A stretch of DNA of 20,354 nt from Methanobacteriota archaeon (GCA_002726395.1 PBTA01000020.1:1-20354), one strand, 5' to 3'; shown: positions 8,020 to 17,258, counted from the first letter of the stretch. The notes: generated by a model not told the origin, from the sequence alone. Translations and numbers: made by a program.

Positions 8020-8805
8020 TCACCGTTTGTGGGCTATCAGTAAGAATGCTGTGTGTCCAAAAGGACCGTTTACTGGTCTAATGCCGCCCTTTGATGCCCT
8101 GCCCCATTTCCGTTCCATCAACTCTCCAGCCCATTCAACAATAAGACCGTTATCTTCACAAGTCTGCCAAGCACGTTCAACCTGACTGGTAACTGGACAA
8201 TAGCAAGCGATTCTTCCGCCGGGATTTAGTAGATCAGCTACAGCATTAATGGCTAAGTCATGATTTGGTAAATCAAGGATAATTCCATCTATTCCTTGGG
8301 AAATCTGTGAAACCTGTTCAGCGATATCGACAATATCTCCTGAAATGTGGTGGTGAACGGGAAATTCTTCTAAACAGTTTCTTGCCCGACTTAGGTTTTC
8401 CAAGCCAACTTCTGCGTGTTCATCTCGTGCTTCAACGGTAATCAGCGTACCTGAATTGCCAAGAACTCTCGCTAAGTGGAGTGATAAACCGCCACTACCA
8501 AGTCCCGCTTCAAGTATCACGTCACCAGCACCAATACCTAATTTGGTGATAAAAATCCCTGCGTCTTTAGCGCTAATTGTTTGGGCTCTTCGTTTCATTC
8601 CACGATATAATTCGGGCAGTCTAGGCGTCAAAACGGTCAGGATTTTTTGGCCAATTACGACAGTCTCTCCAACGTGCTTTTCTGCCAATAATTCTGCGGG
8701 ATTGAACACACCAAGGCCTTTTATTTTGATAGTTTCTTCAACTATTTGAACCAAGAATACCTTGCCACCTTCTTCTTCCAAAGCCAACCATTTTTCAGTG
8801 CTCAC
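8020..8805 (-). CDS. trmI: tRNA (adenine-N1) methyltransferase, TrmI family (A57/A58)
   Basis: This SAM-dependent enzyme methylates N1 of adenine 58 (in archaea often also 57) in the tRNA T-loop, stabilising the fold. An N-terminal beta-rich domain (about 1-70) leads to the Rossmann methyltransferase core. The SAM-binding glycine loop is EAGLGSGGLS at 99-108, and TVEARDEHAEV at about 123-133 holds the acidic residue that would bind the ribose. LDLPN (177-181) takes the place of the usual LDLPDPW, keeping the catalytic-type Asp at 178 but changing the residues after it. The C-terminal GGIRPVNGPFGHTAFLLIAHK matches the family's RP...GHTGFL ending. Length (261 aa) is normal. The start is GTG 8803-8805, with a TATA-like element about 27 nt upstream and no ribosome-binding site, suggesting a leaderless message. 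It converges on the giant surface-protein gene with no gap. Confidence 0.93.
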   Translation of the reverse strand: MSTEKWLALEEEGGKVFLVQIVEETIKIKGLGVFNPAELLAEKHVGETVVIGQKILTVLTPRLPELYRGMKRRAQTISAKDAGIFITKLGIGAGDVILEAGLGSGGLSLHLARVLGNSGTLITVEARDEHAEVGLENLSRARNCLEEFPVHHHISGDIVDIAEQVSQISQGIDGIILDLPNHDLAINAVADLLNPGGRIACYCPVTSQVERAWQTCEDNGLIVEWAGELMERKWGRASKGGIRPVNGPFGHTAFLLIAHKR

Positions 8806-8828
8806 AATTACTGCTGAGTAACATCCTC

Positions 8829-8836
8829 ATTTAATT
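8829..8836 (-). promoter_or_regulatory. TATA box for trmI
   Basis: On the minus strand this reads AATTAAAT, centred 27.5 nt ahead of the GTG start at 8805. The spacing implies transcription starting at or next to the start codon. Confidence 0.5.
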
Positions 8837-8885
8837 GCTACTAAACCGATGCCAAGTGTGGGAAATTGCACTAAAAATAGAGGGT

Positions 8886-8893
8886 TTCTTATA
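8886..8893 (+). promoter_or_regulatory. TATA-like element for the 8916 surface-protein gene
   Basis: TTCTTATA is centred 26.5 nt ahead of ATG 8916, supporting that ATG over the in-frame GTG at 8907. A second A+T-rich run (CTAAAAATAG, 8871-8880) would instead place transcription start near 8902. Confidence 0.4.
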
Positions 8894-8915
8894 CTGAGTT
8901 AAAGTAGTGAGTAAT

Positions 8916-11900
8916 ATGAAGTTTTATGCTAGGTCAATTTCGATTTTTATTGTCGCGCTGTTTCTTGGAAGTATCGCACTCTCAGTCGTTGTAGAAAAAA
9001 GCAGTACTGCGCCATCATCTTTAGAGAGCGAACCAGTTGTTAGTGAAGCTCAGTCGCCTGGCCACCCTGTTTTTGCGGAATATGTAGGGGCCCACTGGTG
9101 TGGACCATGCCACTCCATGTCCGCTAACCTTCATTCTGTCTACGGGACAAATGGTGGAGGTGGCAGTCAATCTGAAGACTTCACCTATGTTTCCTTCTGG
9201 GAGTCTCCTACTACAGGATGGGGTGCTGATGCACCAATCAACAGAAGAGCGCATCTTAGCGCCTCAGCCTATCCTACTGTGGTATACGGTGACGCACCAA
9301 CCTCCGACTCAACATATCATACAAACAGTAGAGATGTAACCGGTGCCTATCAGTCGGGTGGTAACATGTTCAATGCAAATGACTACTCCTTGACAGTCTC
9401 TCAATCACCTAACGGCAATAATATGGATATTGAAATTACTGCAATGTACACAGGTTCAGGATCTAAAACCGTGTACATCTACGCAGCAGTTACTGAAAAG
9501 ACATCTCCAGAAGCATACAGCGGTAGCCCTAACCCTAATCCTCACCATGTATGGCAGGATTGGTTGTTGAACTCCGCAGGCACTGGCTTTGAATCTGTCA
9601 CGCTCACCTCCGGGACTCCTGTAAGCAAATCTTGGTCCAAGCCAATTTCAACTGTTAGAGGTGATGGTGCGGGACAATCTGCCACTGATAACTTCCTAAC
9701 AGTAGCAGCACTGCTTGATGGAAGCCATACTGCTAATCGAAATGTACTCTCAGCAGCTGATTCGGAAATGGGACCTAAGCTAGAAATTGCAGTTACTGAT
9801 GTTAATGTAGTAAATCCAGCATCTTCAAGCGGTTACATGGTTGGAGATCAATTAACCGTTAGCGCAACAGCGAAAAATATTGGCGGATTAGATTATACAG
9901 ATGGTGGTACTCTCGAAATTATTTACATGGATGGCAACAGCCCTATTGTAGTGTCCACCAAGTCATTGACCAATTTGGCAATTCTAGGAACAATGACTCA
10001 CACAGCGAACATCGATACGGCAAATATGCCAAGTAATGCATGGAAAACCGGATTTGGTGCAAGACTAACCGGATTGATAGGAGACCGTTCTTCAAATAAC
10101 AATATACTTGTCGAAGAACTCAATCATGATCGCCCTCCTACTGCTAAACAAGCAACTGTAAGTGGTGAAAATGTCATTGAAAGGGGTTCTATCTTCACTG
10201 TTATCGCAAAGGGAACTGCTGACGATTATGTCGATACCATTCAATCAATGAATTTCGAGTTAGAAGTATCTCCAGCAGGTCAAAACCTTTGGGATGGTAG
10301 TATTGATTCAGGCGGTGAAAGAATCGTCAACGAAGGCACATCTAACGAGGGACGTGAATACACAATGACTCCAACTCTTACTATGCCAGCCGGTGATTAT
10401 GATTTAAGATCAAAAACAATTGACAGCCGAGGTCAAGAAAGTCAGTGGCGAGTAACTCCTGATGCCTTTAGTCTTGCCAACGGGATACCACAGATAGTCG
10501 CAGAACCGATTCCTACAGTTACCTGTGATGTTTCTACTGACGTTGATATGACTAATCACATAAGTGACCCAGAAACACCGCTCTCTGACCTAGAAATCAG
10601 CTCAGATAGCCCTTACTTTGTTTCTTGGAATCCACTTTCATCAACAATAACTGTTGATTTCTCTTTCAATGACGTTCAGGGCTGCCCTCTAGGTCAAAAG
10701 AGTATATTAGTAACTGTTGATGATGGCGGTAGTTACTCAAGCAATAACATGCCATATGGCACTCTCAAGTTTAACGTGATTGAAAATGGTCAACCAAGGT
10801 GGCTAGGATTGCCTACTCAATCCATTGATGAACAAGGGCCAGATTCTGATGGCACCCTAAGACTACTACAATACGTGACAGATACAACTGCTGATGGACA
10901 GGTTAGTCCTGCAAGCTTACTAGTCTTTGACGTTGTTTCTCAGACCAATCCTGGTTTAATTGAAACTCGAATTGAGAATGGTGTACTCGGGTTTGAAACC
11001 ATCGGTACTGATGCTGAAGGCCAGTCAACGCTAACAATTCGCGCATGTGATGCAGATAACGAATGTTCAGATCAAACTTTACTGATTAACATTAATCCAA
11101 TCAATGACGCTCCTGTCGTTGACATGACACAGTTCGAGGATATGCGAATTAAAACTAATACAGAATCCTCGATAGACCTGAAATCGCTGGTATCTGATAT
11201 CGATAATACCATGAATGACATTACCATTCTAGTTTCTTCTCCAGGAGAACCTGGTGGTGCACAATACCTTCGTCAAACTGGCTTTATGAAATTAAAGTTT
11301 AACGATGTAGGGGATCAAGAAGTCGTAATTAAGGTAGTTGACACTTATGATTCAACAGAATATAGTTTCACTATCGAAGTGTATGATTCTCTTGAATTTA
11401 CTATTGCTAAAAATCCACTTGAAGATGGATTCATGGTTGTTGAAGCAGGGAATATGTACATTGGACAAATTCCAACGGCAAATATGTATCTTAGCGAGGA
11501 TGCCCCGGTATTCACTTCAATGACAGTAAAGTGGCAAACTTGTACCTATGAAGGTGTTTGTGACGGTATGTGGATTTATGATTTGGATATGACCCAATCT
11601 GCCCAAGGCTGGCAAATTGATGTCGATATACCAAATGTCGTTAATCCTGATTTGCCGGCAAGACCATATGGTTATGACTATGGTGATTACTTTTACATCG
11701 TGATTGATGGTGTTGATGATATGAATAATAACTACAAATCAATAAGAGCTGCTGAACCATTGTACAAATGGGTAGTTACTCAAGATGTACCACCGCCGTC
11801 ACAAATGAGCGATGACATGCTTAACTCACATATCGATAAACTCAACGAAAAGATTGACCAAATAAAGAATGACATTGAGACCACCACAGATGACGATACA

Positions 11901-12431
11901 ACCAGTTTGAAAGTAGAATTGGTTAATGCTGAAGCAGAACTTGAGTTAGCCTGTCTTGATGCAAGAGTAAATTGCGTCGAAGAGCAAACCTCGGGTACAT
12001 CCGCTGAAGAAACTAATTCTAACGATAATACAATGTTGATTTTGGGTATTGTTGCCACAATTATCATCGTTGCACTACTCGGTGGTATGTTCCTAATGCG
12101 AGATAACCGTAGGCACGATGAGTCACAAGGCTTCAAGTGGGCAAATTCTACACTTCCTGCAAGAGATGCAGTAGCGAACTCGATGTACGGTGGTACTCAA
12201 GCAATTTTCCAAACACAATTATCTGCGCCACAGTATAGCCAACCTCAGCAAACATACTATCAACAACCACAACCGATCCAACACACTCCACAACCAACTG
12301 CTAGGCCTGCTGGTCCACCGATTCAAGCTCATCGAGGTCCACCATTACCTCCTGGCGGCCTTCCATCAGGATGGTCCATGGATCAGTGGGAATACTACGG
12401 TCAACAGTACCTTGACCGCATGCAGAATTGA
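8916..12431 (+). CDS. Giant surface protein: thioredoxin-like CGPC domain, Ig/cadherin-like repeats, coiled coil, membrane anchor, aromatic tail
   Basis: This 1171-residue protein starts with a signal-peptide-like helix (SISIFIVALFLGSIALSVVV, about residues 7-26). A thioredoxin-fold domain follows, with AEYVGAHWCGPCHSM carrying C62 and C65 and a later AYPTVVYGD segment holding the probable cis-proline. That implies an extracellular thiol-disulfide activity or a covalent attachment role. The middle is a chain of Ig/CARDB-like and cadherin-like modules (for example LLININPINDAPVVD). Residues ~964-1022 are a charged coiled coil (KLNEKIDQIKNDIETTTDDD). A membrane helix at ~1040-1061 (MLILGIVATIIIVALLGGMF) precedes a cytoplasmic tail rich in Pro and Gln that ends in GWSMDQWEYYGQQYLDRMQN. 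Starting at GTG 8907 would add three residues. A T-rich stretch follows the stop, and lonB lies 60 nt on. Substrate or partner is unknown. Confidence 0.85.
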   Translation: MKFYARSISIFIVALFLGSIALSVVVEKSSTAPSSLESEPVVSEAQSPGHPVFAEYVGAHWCGPCHSMSANLHSVYGTNGGGGSQSEDFTYVSFWESPTTGWGADAPINRRAHLSASAYPTVVYGDAPTSDSTYHTNSRDVTGAYQSGGNMFNANDYSLTVSQSPNGNNMDIEITAMYTGSGSKTVYIYAAVTEKTSPEAYSGSPNPNPHHVWQDWLLNSAGTGFESVTLTSGTPVSKSWSKPISTVRGDGAGQSATDNFLTVAALLDGSHTANRNVLSAADSEMGPKLEIAVTDVNVVNPASSSGYMVGDQLTVSATAKNIGGLDYTDGGTLEIIYMDGNSPIVVSTKSLTNLAILGTMTHTANIDTANMPSNAWKTGFGARLTGLIGDRSSNNNILVEELNHDRPPTAKQATVSGENVIERGSIFTVIAKGTADDYVDTIQSMNFELEVSPAGQNLWDGSIDSGGERIVNEGTSNEGREYTMTPTLTMPAGDYDLRSKTIDSRGQESQWRVTPDAFSLANGIPQIVAEPIPTVTCDVSTDVDMTNHISDPETPLSDLEISSDSPYFVSWNPLSSTITVDFSFNDVQGCPLGQKSILVTVDDGGSYSSNNMPYGTLKFNVIENGQPRWLGLPTQSIDEQGPDSDGTLRLLQYVTDTTADGQVSPASLLVFDVVSQTNPGLIETRIENGVLGFETIGTDAEGQSTLTIRACDADNECSDQTLLININPINDAPVVDMTQFEDMRIKTNTESSIDLKSLVSDIDNTMNDITILVSSPGEPGGAQYLRQTGFMKLKFNDVGDQEVVIKVVDTYDSTEYSFTIEVYDSLEFTIAKNPLEDGFMVVEAGNMYIGQIPTANMYLSEDAPVFTSMTVKWQTCTYEGVCDGMWIYDLDMTQSAQGWQIDVDIPNVVNPDLPARPYGYDYGDYFYIVIDGVDDMNNNYKSIRAAEPLYKWVVTQDVPPPSQMSDDMLNSHIDKLNEKIDQIKNDIETTTDDDTTSLKVELVNAEAELELACLDARVNCVEEQTSGTSAEETNSNDNTMLILGIVATIIIVALLGGMFLMRDNRRHDESQGFKWANSTLPARDAVANSMYGGTQAIFQTQLSAPQYSQPQQTYYQQPQPIQHTPQPTARPAGPPIQAHRGPPLPPGGLPSGWSMDQWEYYGQQYLDRMQN

Positions 12432-12435
12432 GGCA

Positions 12436-12445
12436 TTTTTGTTTT
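12436..12445 (+). terminator. T-rich transcription terminator candidate
   Basis: TTTTTGTTTT lies five bases after the stop of the preceding surface-protein gene. Archaeal RNA polymerase commonly stops at such oligo-T tracts without a hairpin. It separates that gene from the lonB promoter region. Confidence 0.4.
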
Positions 12446-12461
12446 GTGGAACTTTCTAAAC

Positions 12462-12469
12462 CCATAAAG
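12462..12469 (+). promoter_or_regulatory. TATA-like element for lonB
   Basis: CCATAAAG is centred 26.5 nt ahead of GTG 12492. A purine run GAGGGG (12481-12486) also lies five bases ahead of that GTG and could act as a ribosome-binding site if transcription starts further upstream. Confidence 0.35.
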
Positions 12470-12491
12470 GGGAGTAGTGTGAGGGGCAGTC

Positions 12492-14516
12492 GTGAGCAGT
12501 GAAGATACCACCACAGAGGAACCTACTCAAGAAGAGGTAACCATTTGGGCTCCTGAGCCGACTGGCACTGATGAAATAATGACATTAGCCGTTGATAAAT
12601 GGATTGAAGGTGTTGAATTTTCATCCACCGAAGAAGTCCCAATTCCTGAAACCTTAGTTGACCAAGTTATTGGTCAAGAAACCGGATCTGTGGTCATCAA
12701 GAAAGCAGCAGAGCAGAGAAGACACATGTTGATGATTGGGGATCCGGGCACCGGCAAATCTATGTTGGCAAAATCAATGACGGAATTATTGCCTAAGGAG
12801 GTATTAGAAGATGTTCTAATATACCCAAATGAAGATGACGAAAACGCACCAAGGGTTAGATGTGTTCCGGCATCACGTGGCGATAGAATCGTAAAGCTAC
12901 AACGGGAAGCTATTAGGCAGCAAAAAGAGCGGTCACAAAAAATGTTATTGATTGCTTTTGCAGCAATAGGTTTCCTATTGGTGATAGCAACATTGCAAAC
13001 TGGTGACATCATCACACTATTATTTGGTGGATTCCTACTTATGTTTGGGTACATGTTCATCAGAGGTAGGCTTGGTGCATCTGACGAAAGTCGAATCCCT
13101 AAATTGCTGGTAAAGCACGAAATGAATGAATTGCCACCATTTATCGACGCCACCGCAACCCTTTCTGGCTCACTACTTGGAGATGTAAGGCACGATCCGT
13201 TCCAGTCAGGTGGCATGGAAACCCCAGCCCACGATAGGGTTGAGCCTGGTGCTATTCACCGTGCTCACAAAGGCGTGCTCTATATCGATGAAGTAAATCT
13301 GTTGAGACTAGAAGAGCAACAAGCCCTGCTAACCGCTATGCAAGAGAGAGCATTTCCAATTTCAGGTCGTTCAGAACGCTCATCAGGGGCTTTGACCAAG
13401 ACCGAACCGGTTCCTTGTGATTTCATTTTAATTGCTGCAGGTAACCTGGATGCTATCCAAGGAATGCACCCAGCACTTAGAAGCAGAATCCGTGGATATG
13501 GATATGAGGTCTATGTTAACTCAGAGATGCCAGACACATCTCGAAATCGTCGAAGACTAATACGCTTCATTGCCCAAGAGGTTACTAGAGATATGGGTAC
13601 AAACAGAGAGATTCCACACTTCGATAAATCTGCAGTTGGCATCATACTAAGAGAAGCACAACGAAGAGCCGGGCGTAGAGGCAAATTATCACTTCGTTTG
13701 AGAGAATTAGGTGGACTAATTAGAATTGCCGGGGATCTTGCCTGCGAAGAAGGTTCTCCATTAACCACTGCTGCACACGTTCTTGGCGCAAGAAATATCG
13801 CCAAACCACTAGAGCAACAAGTCGCAGACAGAATGATTGAACGCCGAAGAGATTACTCTTTACTAGTCAACTCTGGTGAACGTGTTGGTAGAGTTAACGG
13901 GCTAGCTGTATTAGGTGCTAATTCTGGGTTATCTGACTTTAGTGGAATAATGTTACCAGTAGAGGCACTTGTTACCCCATCTCAAGGAGGCGGCGGTAAA
14001 ATTCATGCGACTGGAGGATTATCTGATTTAGCCAAAGAAAGTGTCACAAACGTTAGTGCCGTAATTAAGAAACTGACTGGAAAGGATATTTCTGATTATG
14101 ATATACACATTCAATTCGTTGATACTCATGGTGTAGATGGCGACTCAGCGTCAATTACTATCGCAACAGCAGTAATCTCAGCATTAGAAGAAATACCAAT
14201 CAGACAAAATTTAGCCATGACTGGTTCATTATCAGTTAGGGGAGAAGTACTCCCAATTGGCGGAGTTACTGCCAAAATAGAAGCGGCTGCTGCAGCAGGA
14301 GTCAAGACTGTAGTAATCCCTCGAGCTAATATGCAAGACGTATTACTTGATGACAAATATGTTGATATTGTGGAAGTAATTCCAGTAGATTCGCTCGATG
14401 AAGTGATGGAGCATGCACTAATCAAACACGACCACAAAGCAGGTCTTGTTGAGCGCCTTGGTAACGTTATTGATCGATTGACTCCTGAAGTCTCTAAGAA
14501 CTCACCATCCGCTTGA
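12492..14516 (+). CDS. lonB: Membrane-anchored ATP-dependent protease LonB (archaeal Lon)
   Basis: Archaeal Lon degrades misfolded and regulatory proteins at the inner face of the membrane. The 674 residues hold an AAA+ domain with Walker A GDPGTGKS at 83-90. Two membrane helices sit inside it (about 151-192, LLIAFAAIGFLLVIA and LLFGGFLLMFGYMF), the LonB hallmark. Walker B is VLYIDEVNLL near 262-272. The C-terminal S16 protease domain has DGDSAS with catalytic S552 and GGVTAKIEAA with catalytic K595, so both dyad residues are present. The DGDSAS form differs from the common DGPSAG but keeps the serine. Length is within the family's range. Translation starts at GTG. Downstream, 61 nt separate it from the MFS gene on the same strand, so co-transcription is possible. 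Confidence 0.96.
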   Translation: MSSEDTTTEEPTQEEVTIWAPEPTGTDEIMTLAVDKWIEGVEFSSTEEVPIPETLVDQVIGQETGSVVIKKAAEQRRHMLMIGDPGTGKSMLAKSMTELLPKEVLEDVLIYPNEDDENAPRVRCVPASRGDRIVKLQREAIRQQKERSQKMLLIAFAAIGFLLVIATLQTGDIITLLFGGFLLMFGYMFIRGRLGASDESRIPKLLVKHEMNELPPFIDATATLSGSLLGDVRHDPFQSGGMETPAHDRVEPGAIHRAHKGVLYIDEVNLLRLEEQQALLTAMQERAFPISGRSERSSGALTKTEPVPCDFILIAAGNLDAIQGMHPALRSRIRGYGYEVYVNSEMPDTSRNRRRLIRFIAQEVTRDMGTNREIPHFDKSAVGIILREAQRRAGRRGKLSLRLRELGGLIRIAGDLACEEGSPLTTAAHVLGARNIAKPLEQQVADRMIERRRDYSLLVNSGERVGRVNGLAVLGANSGLSDFSGIMLPVEALVTPSQGGGGKIHATGGLSDLAKESVTNVSAVIKKLTGKDISDYDIHIQFVDTHGVDGDSASITIATAVISALEEIPIRQNLAMTGSLSVRGEVLPIGGVTAKIEAAAAAGVKTVVIPRANMQDVLLDDKYVDIVEVIPVDSLDEVMEHALIKHDHKAGLVERLGNVIDRLTPEVSKNSPSA

Positions 14517-14577
14517 TTCGCTAGTTTGAGTTGCTTGAGCGCGTTGACTACAAAAACGATGAGTATTAGGGAACGCC

Positions 14578-15927
14578 ATGACACAACGCCAACAACCTCA
14601 GCAAACTGTTGAGGCAAGTGCTGCAGCACTGTTTGTGTTATTCTTAGTCACCATGATTGACATGATTGGATTCGGGATAGTAATCCCATTTCTAACCTAC
14701 TTAGTAGAAGATTTAGCAGCGTCTGAAGGCATTACTGAAGTTGGGCTATGGGTTGGATTGTTAATGACGTCATACTCTGCAGCACAATTCTTGTTTTCAC
14801 CATTTTGGGGCTCAGTATCCGACCGTATAGGGCGTCGTCCAGTATTGATGATTGGTTTAATTGGAAATACAGTTTTCTTTGCTATGTTTGGATTGGCTAA
14901 CACCCTTCTGATAGCGTTAGTGGCAAGATTTCTTGCTGGTGTCTTTAACGGTAACCTAGCGGTTGCCAGAGCGTACATAGGAGATGTAAGCAGTCCAGCC
15001 CAGATGACTACTAGAATGGGAATAATAGGTGCTGCATTTGGGCTTGGATTTACCATCGGGCCATTTATCGGCGGTGAGTTATCAAATCCTGCGGCAAGAT
15101 GGGATTATTTCGAATCAACTATATTTGAAACATATCCATATCTTTTACCTTGTCTAGCAGCCGGTGCTCTGTCGATGTTTTCTTTGATATTTGCCTATTG
15201 GAAATTACCAGAATCATTGCCTAAATCAAAACGTGCTAAGAGTGATGGTTTGGGTTGGAATGCTAGAATTGGCAAATCTATTTCGCAATCCATATCTATG
15301 CTTAAGACCGGTTCGATATCGCTAATCATTTGGGTCACTATGTTGTTTATTTTTGGATTTACAATTATGCATGCTGTATTTATTTTGTATACAGGAATGG
15401 ATATTAGTTCTGGTGGACTTGGGTATGATGAAGCCCAAAATGGTCGGATTTTTGCAATAATTGGCATCGCAGGCATTGTTACCCAAGGTGTATTAATCGG
15501 ACCATTATCACGGAGATTCGGCCCTGAGAAATTACTACCAATATCATGTCTAATTACTGGTTTAGGCCTAGTTTTAGTACCGTATACCCAAGCTGATTGG
15601 GCACTTGCTCAATTATTCTTGGTAGTGATATTAATCGCAATCGGTAATGGTATATTCCAGCCCACGTCATCTTCATTGCTTACTACTACAGCCAAACGAG
15701 AGGGTATCAATTTAGGAGTCGTGATGGGGGCACAAGAATCAGTTAGTTCATTCGCCCGTATCTTAGGGCCATTGACTGGTGGTGTGGTTTGGACATTTAC
15801 AGTTTCAAAAGATTGGCCCCTTGATTACCATACATCATTTCATCTATGTGGCATAGTAATGTTATTTGCCGCTTTACTATCTATGCGAATCAAAGTAATT
15901 TCACACGATATTTTAGAAGAATCATAA
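14578..15927 (+). CDS. MFS transporter, DHA1-type drug/proton antiporter-like
   Basis: An integral membrane protein of 449 residues with about 12 hydrophobic helices. Motif A between helices 2 and 3 is clear (SPFWGSVSDRIGRRPVLMIG, about residues 74-92). The exporter-type motif C in helix 5, GLGFTIGPFIGG (about 155-166), points to proton-driven export like TetA and related drug efflux pumps. A hydrophilic central loop at about residues 208-235 separates the two six-helix halves. The substrate cannot be told from sequence. ATG 14578 is the only sensible start, with no clear ribosome-binding site. The 3' end overlaps the convergent UPF0147 gene by six bases. Confidence 0.9.
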   Translation: MTQRQQPQQTVEASAAALFVLFLVTMIDMIGFGIVIPFLTYLVEDLAASEGITEVGLWVGLLMTSYSAAQFLFSPFWGSVSDRIGRRPVLMIGLIGNTVFFAMFGLANTLLIALVARFLAGVFNGNLAVARAYIGDVSSPAQMTTRMGIIGAAFGLGFTIGPFIGGELSNPAARWDYFESTIFETYPYLLPCLAAGALSMFSLIFAYWKLPESLPKSKRAKSDGLGWNARIGKSISQSISMLKTGSISLIIWVTMLFIFGFTIMHAVFILYTGMDISSGGLGYDEAQNGRIFAIIGIAGIVTQGVLIGPLSRRFGPEKLLPISCLITGLGLVLVPYTQADWALAQLFLVVILIAIGNGIFQPTSSSLLTTTAKREGINLGVVMGAQESVSSFARILGPLTGGVVWTFTVSKDWPLDYHTSFHLCGIVMLFAALLSMRIKVISHDILEES

Positions 15928-16191
15928 AACTTCTGTCAAGATTTTCTCTAACTCAGTGTTAATCATCAAAATCAATGTTCCAAATTCTGGTGGGATATTT
16001 GGGTCTTCATACAATTCCTCAAGTTTTGATTGGGACATTGCAATACGTACATCTAATTTCTTCGCCTTATTTAGCAGCCATTGTTCGCATGCTTCTTTGG
16101 CTTGCCTGCGTATGTTTCTTGGGACTTTAGGGTCATCAATTTGATTGATAACAGTCGCTACTTGCTGAAGCCTTGTTTCTATATCCATCAT
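15922..16191 (-). CDS. UPF0147 family protein
   Basis: A small 89-residue, largely helical protein of the archaeal UPF0147 family, whose role is unknown. The family signature appears as KVPRNIRRQAKEACE (about 22-36) and DPNIPPEFGTLILMINTELE (about 63-82). It is soluble, with no Cys and no membrane segment. The start is ATG 16191 or the adjacent ATG 16188, both preceded by GAGGG a few bases upstream, one of the few apparent ribosome-binding sites in this window. Its last codons overlap the end of the MFS gene by six bases on the opposite strand. Confidence 0.88.
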   Translation of the reverse strand: MMDIETRLQQVATVINQIDDPKVPRNIRRQAKEACEQWLLNKAKKLDVRIAMSQSKLEELYEDPNIPPEFGTLILMINTELEKILTEVL

Positions 16192-16232
16192 AAACCCTCA
16201 ACGCTGACCAGTTAGCCCACCTAGTAGGCCGC

Positions 16233-16240
16233 CTTTAAGT
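16233..16240 (+). promoter_or_regulatory. TATA-like element for the A24 peptidase gene
   Basis: CTTTAAGT is centred 26.5 nt ahead of ATG 16263. No ribosome-binding site is seen, so the message is probably leaderless. Confidence 0.4.
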
Positions 16241-16262
16241 TCACTGGCGACATGGCTATGAC

Positions 16263-17258
16263 ATGGCACTAACCTCTGAACAGGTTCTAGGTTGGAGCAG
16301 AGTGTGTGTCTTGCTGCTTGGAATGGGTTGGGCCGCCTGGATGGATCACAAAACTAGGCGGGTAAAAAATGAACATTGGTTGGTTTGGGTCAAGCCAGCA
16401 ATTTTTCTTTGGTGTTTGGAATTGATTGCTCGAGAAGCAGATTGGACCATCTATTTGACTGCCTCAGCGGTCGTAGCCTATGCTTCAGTTGCGATAATTG
16501 GCAGACCTACCTTCAAAGATATTAGGTCTGGGAATAAATTAGATCTTACTGTTGCTATTTGGTATTTAGTTAGCCTAATTGGAGTGGTAATTGGCTTCAG
16601 TAAATATGGTGATGTTGACATACTGGATGTGATTTTAGGCGATGCGGTTGGAATGGCTGCATTATACTGGTCGACATTATCTGGTCTGTTGGTTATTTTT
16701 GCAATTGATTTAGGTTGGAGATTGCGGATGATTCATGGTGGAGCGGATGCTAAAGCATTGATGTGGGTTGCTATACTGATTCCAAATTGGTCAACTATGC
16801 CGGTAATGATGGATTATGGTGATGAACTAATCTTATCGCTTCCTCCAGCTATCTCTCTACTGATGTGGGGTGGAGTCAGTTTCCTACTGATTCCATTTAT
16901 TTTAATGGTGAAGAATTTGTATCAAGGTAATGTAAGGAGACTAGGCGATATACGGATGTTTTGGCATTCAACAATAATGCCAATTGACCAGGTCGCAAAG
17001 CGACATGTTTGGCTACTAACATCTCTAGTGGAAATGCCTGATGGGAATATCAAACCCTATCACAAAACTAGAGCGCCACGCAGAACACCAACTGAAGATG
17101 AGCTGGCTAAATCAATAAATGAACTCAAACAACACGATATCAAATGTGTTTGGGTAAGTTACAAACTACCATTGTTAGTTTTTTTATTCCCGGCAATATT
17201 ACCAATGGCTTTGTTGGGGGATATAACGGCTCTAATACTACATACTGTAGGTATTTGA
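16263..17258 (+). CDS. Prepilin/preflagellin peptidase, A24 family (FlaK/PibD-like)
   Basis: A polytopic membrane aspartyl protease that would cut class III signal peptides from archaellins or type IV pilins before filament assembly. The first catalytic Asp is D28 in AAWMDHKTRRVKNEHW, the usual D-x-x-x-R-x-V-x-N context after helix 1. The second is D162 in MIHGGADAKALMW, matching the GxGD/GGAD motif. About six to eight hydrophobic segments are present. At 331 residues it is longer than FlaK or PibD (about 230). The extra C-terminal part holds a hydrophilic stretch (about 235-295) and ends in a final hydrophobic helix, similar in layout to archaeal A24 members with an added C-terminal domain. 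No pilin, archaellin or assembly ATPase lies in the window. The gene ends 14 nt before the convergent eL40 gene. Confidence 0.82.
   Translation: MALTSEQVLGWSRVCVLLLGMGWAAWMDHKTRRVKNEHWLVWVKPAIFLWCLELIAREADWTIYLTASAVVAYASVAIIGRPTFKDIRSGNKLDLTVAIWYLVSLIGVVIGFSKYGDVDILDVILGDAVGMAALYWSTLSGLLVIFAIDLGWRLRMIHGGADAKALMWVAILIPNWSTMPVMMDYGDELILSLPPAISLLMWGGVSFLLIPFILMVKNLYQGNVRRLGDIRMFWHSTIMPIDQVAKRHVWLLTSLVEMPDGNIKPYHKTRAPRRTPTEDELAKSINELKQHDIKCVWVSYKLPLLVFLFPAILPMALLGDITALILHTVGI

Noticed and set aside
12674..13216. 180-codon minus-strand open frame opposite lonB
   Set aside because: It is the antisense of the conserved AAA+ domain, has no family match or promoter, and its composition is that of a shadow frame.
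14126..14629. 167-codon minus-strand open frame across the end of lonB
   Set aside because: It overlaps the S16 protease domain and the MFS start; no recognisable protein features.
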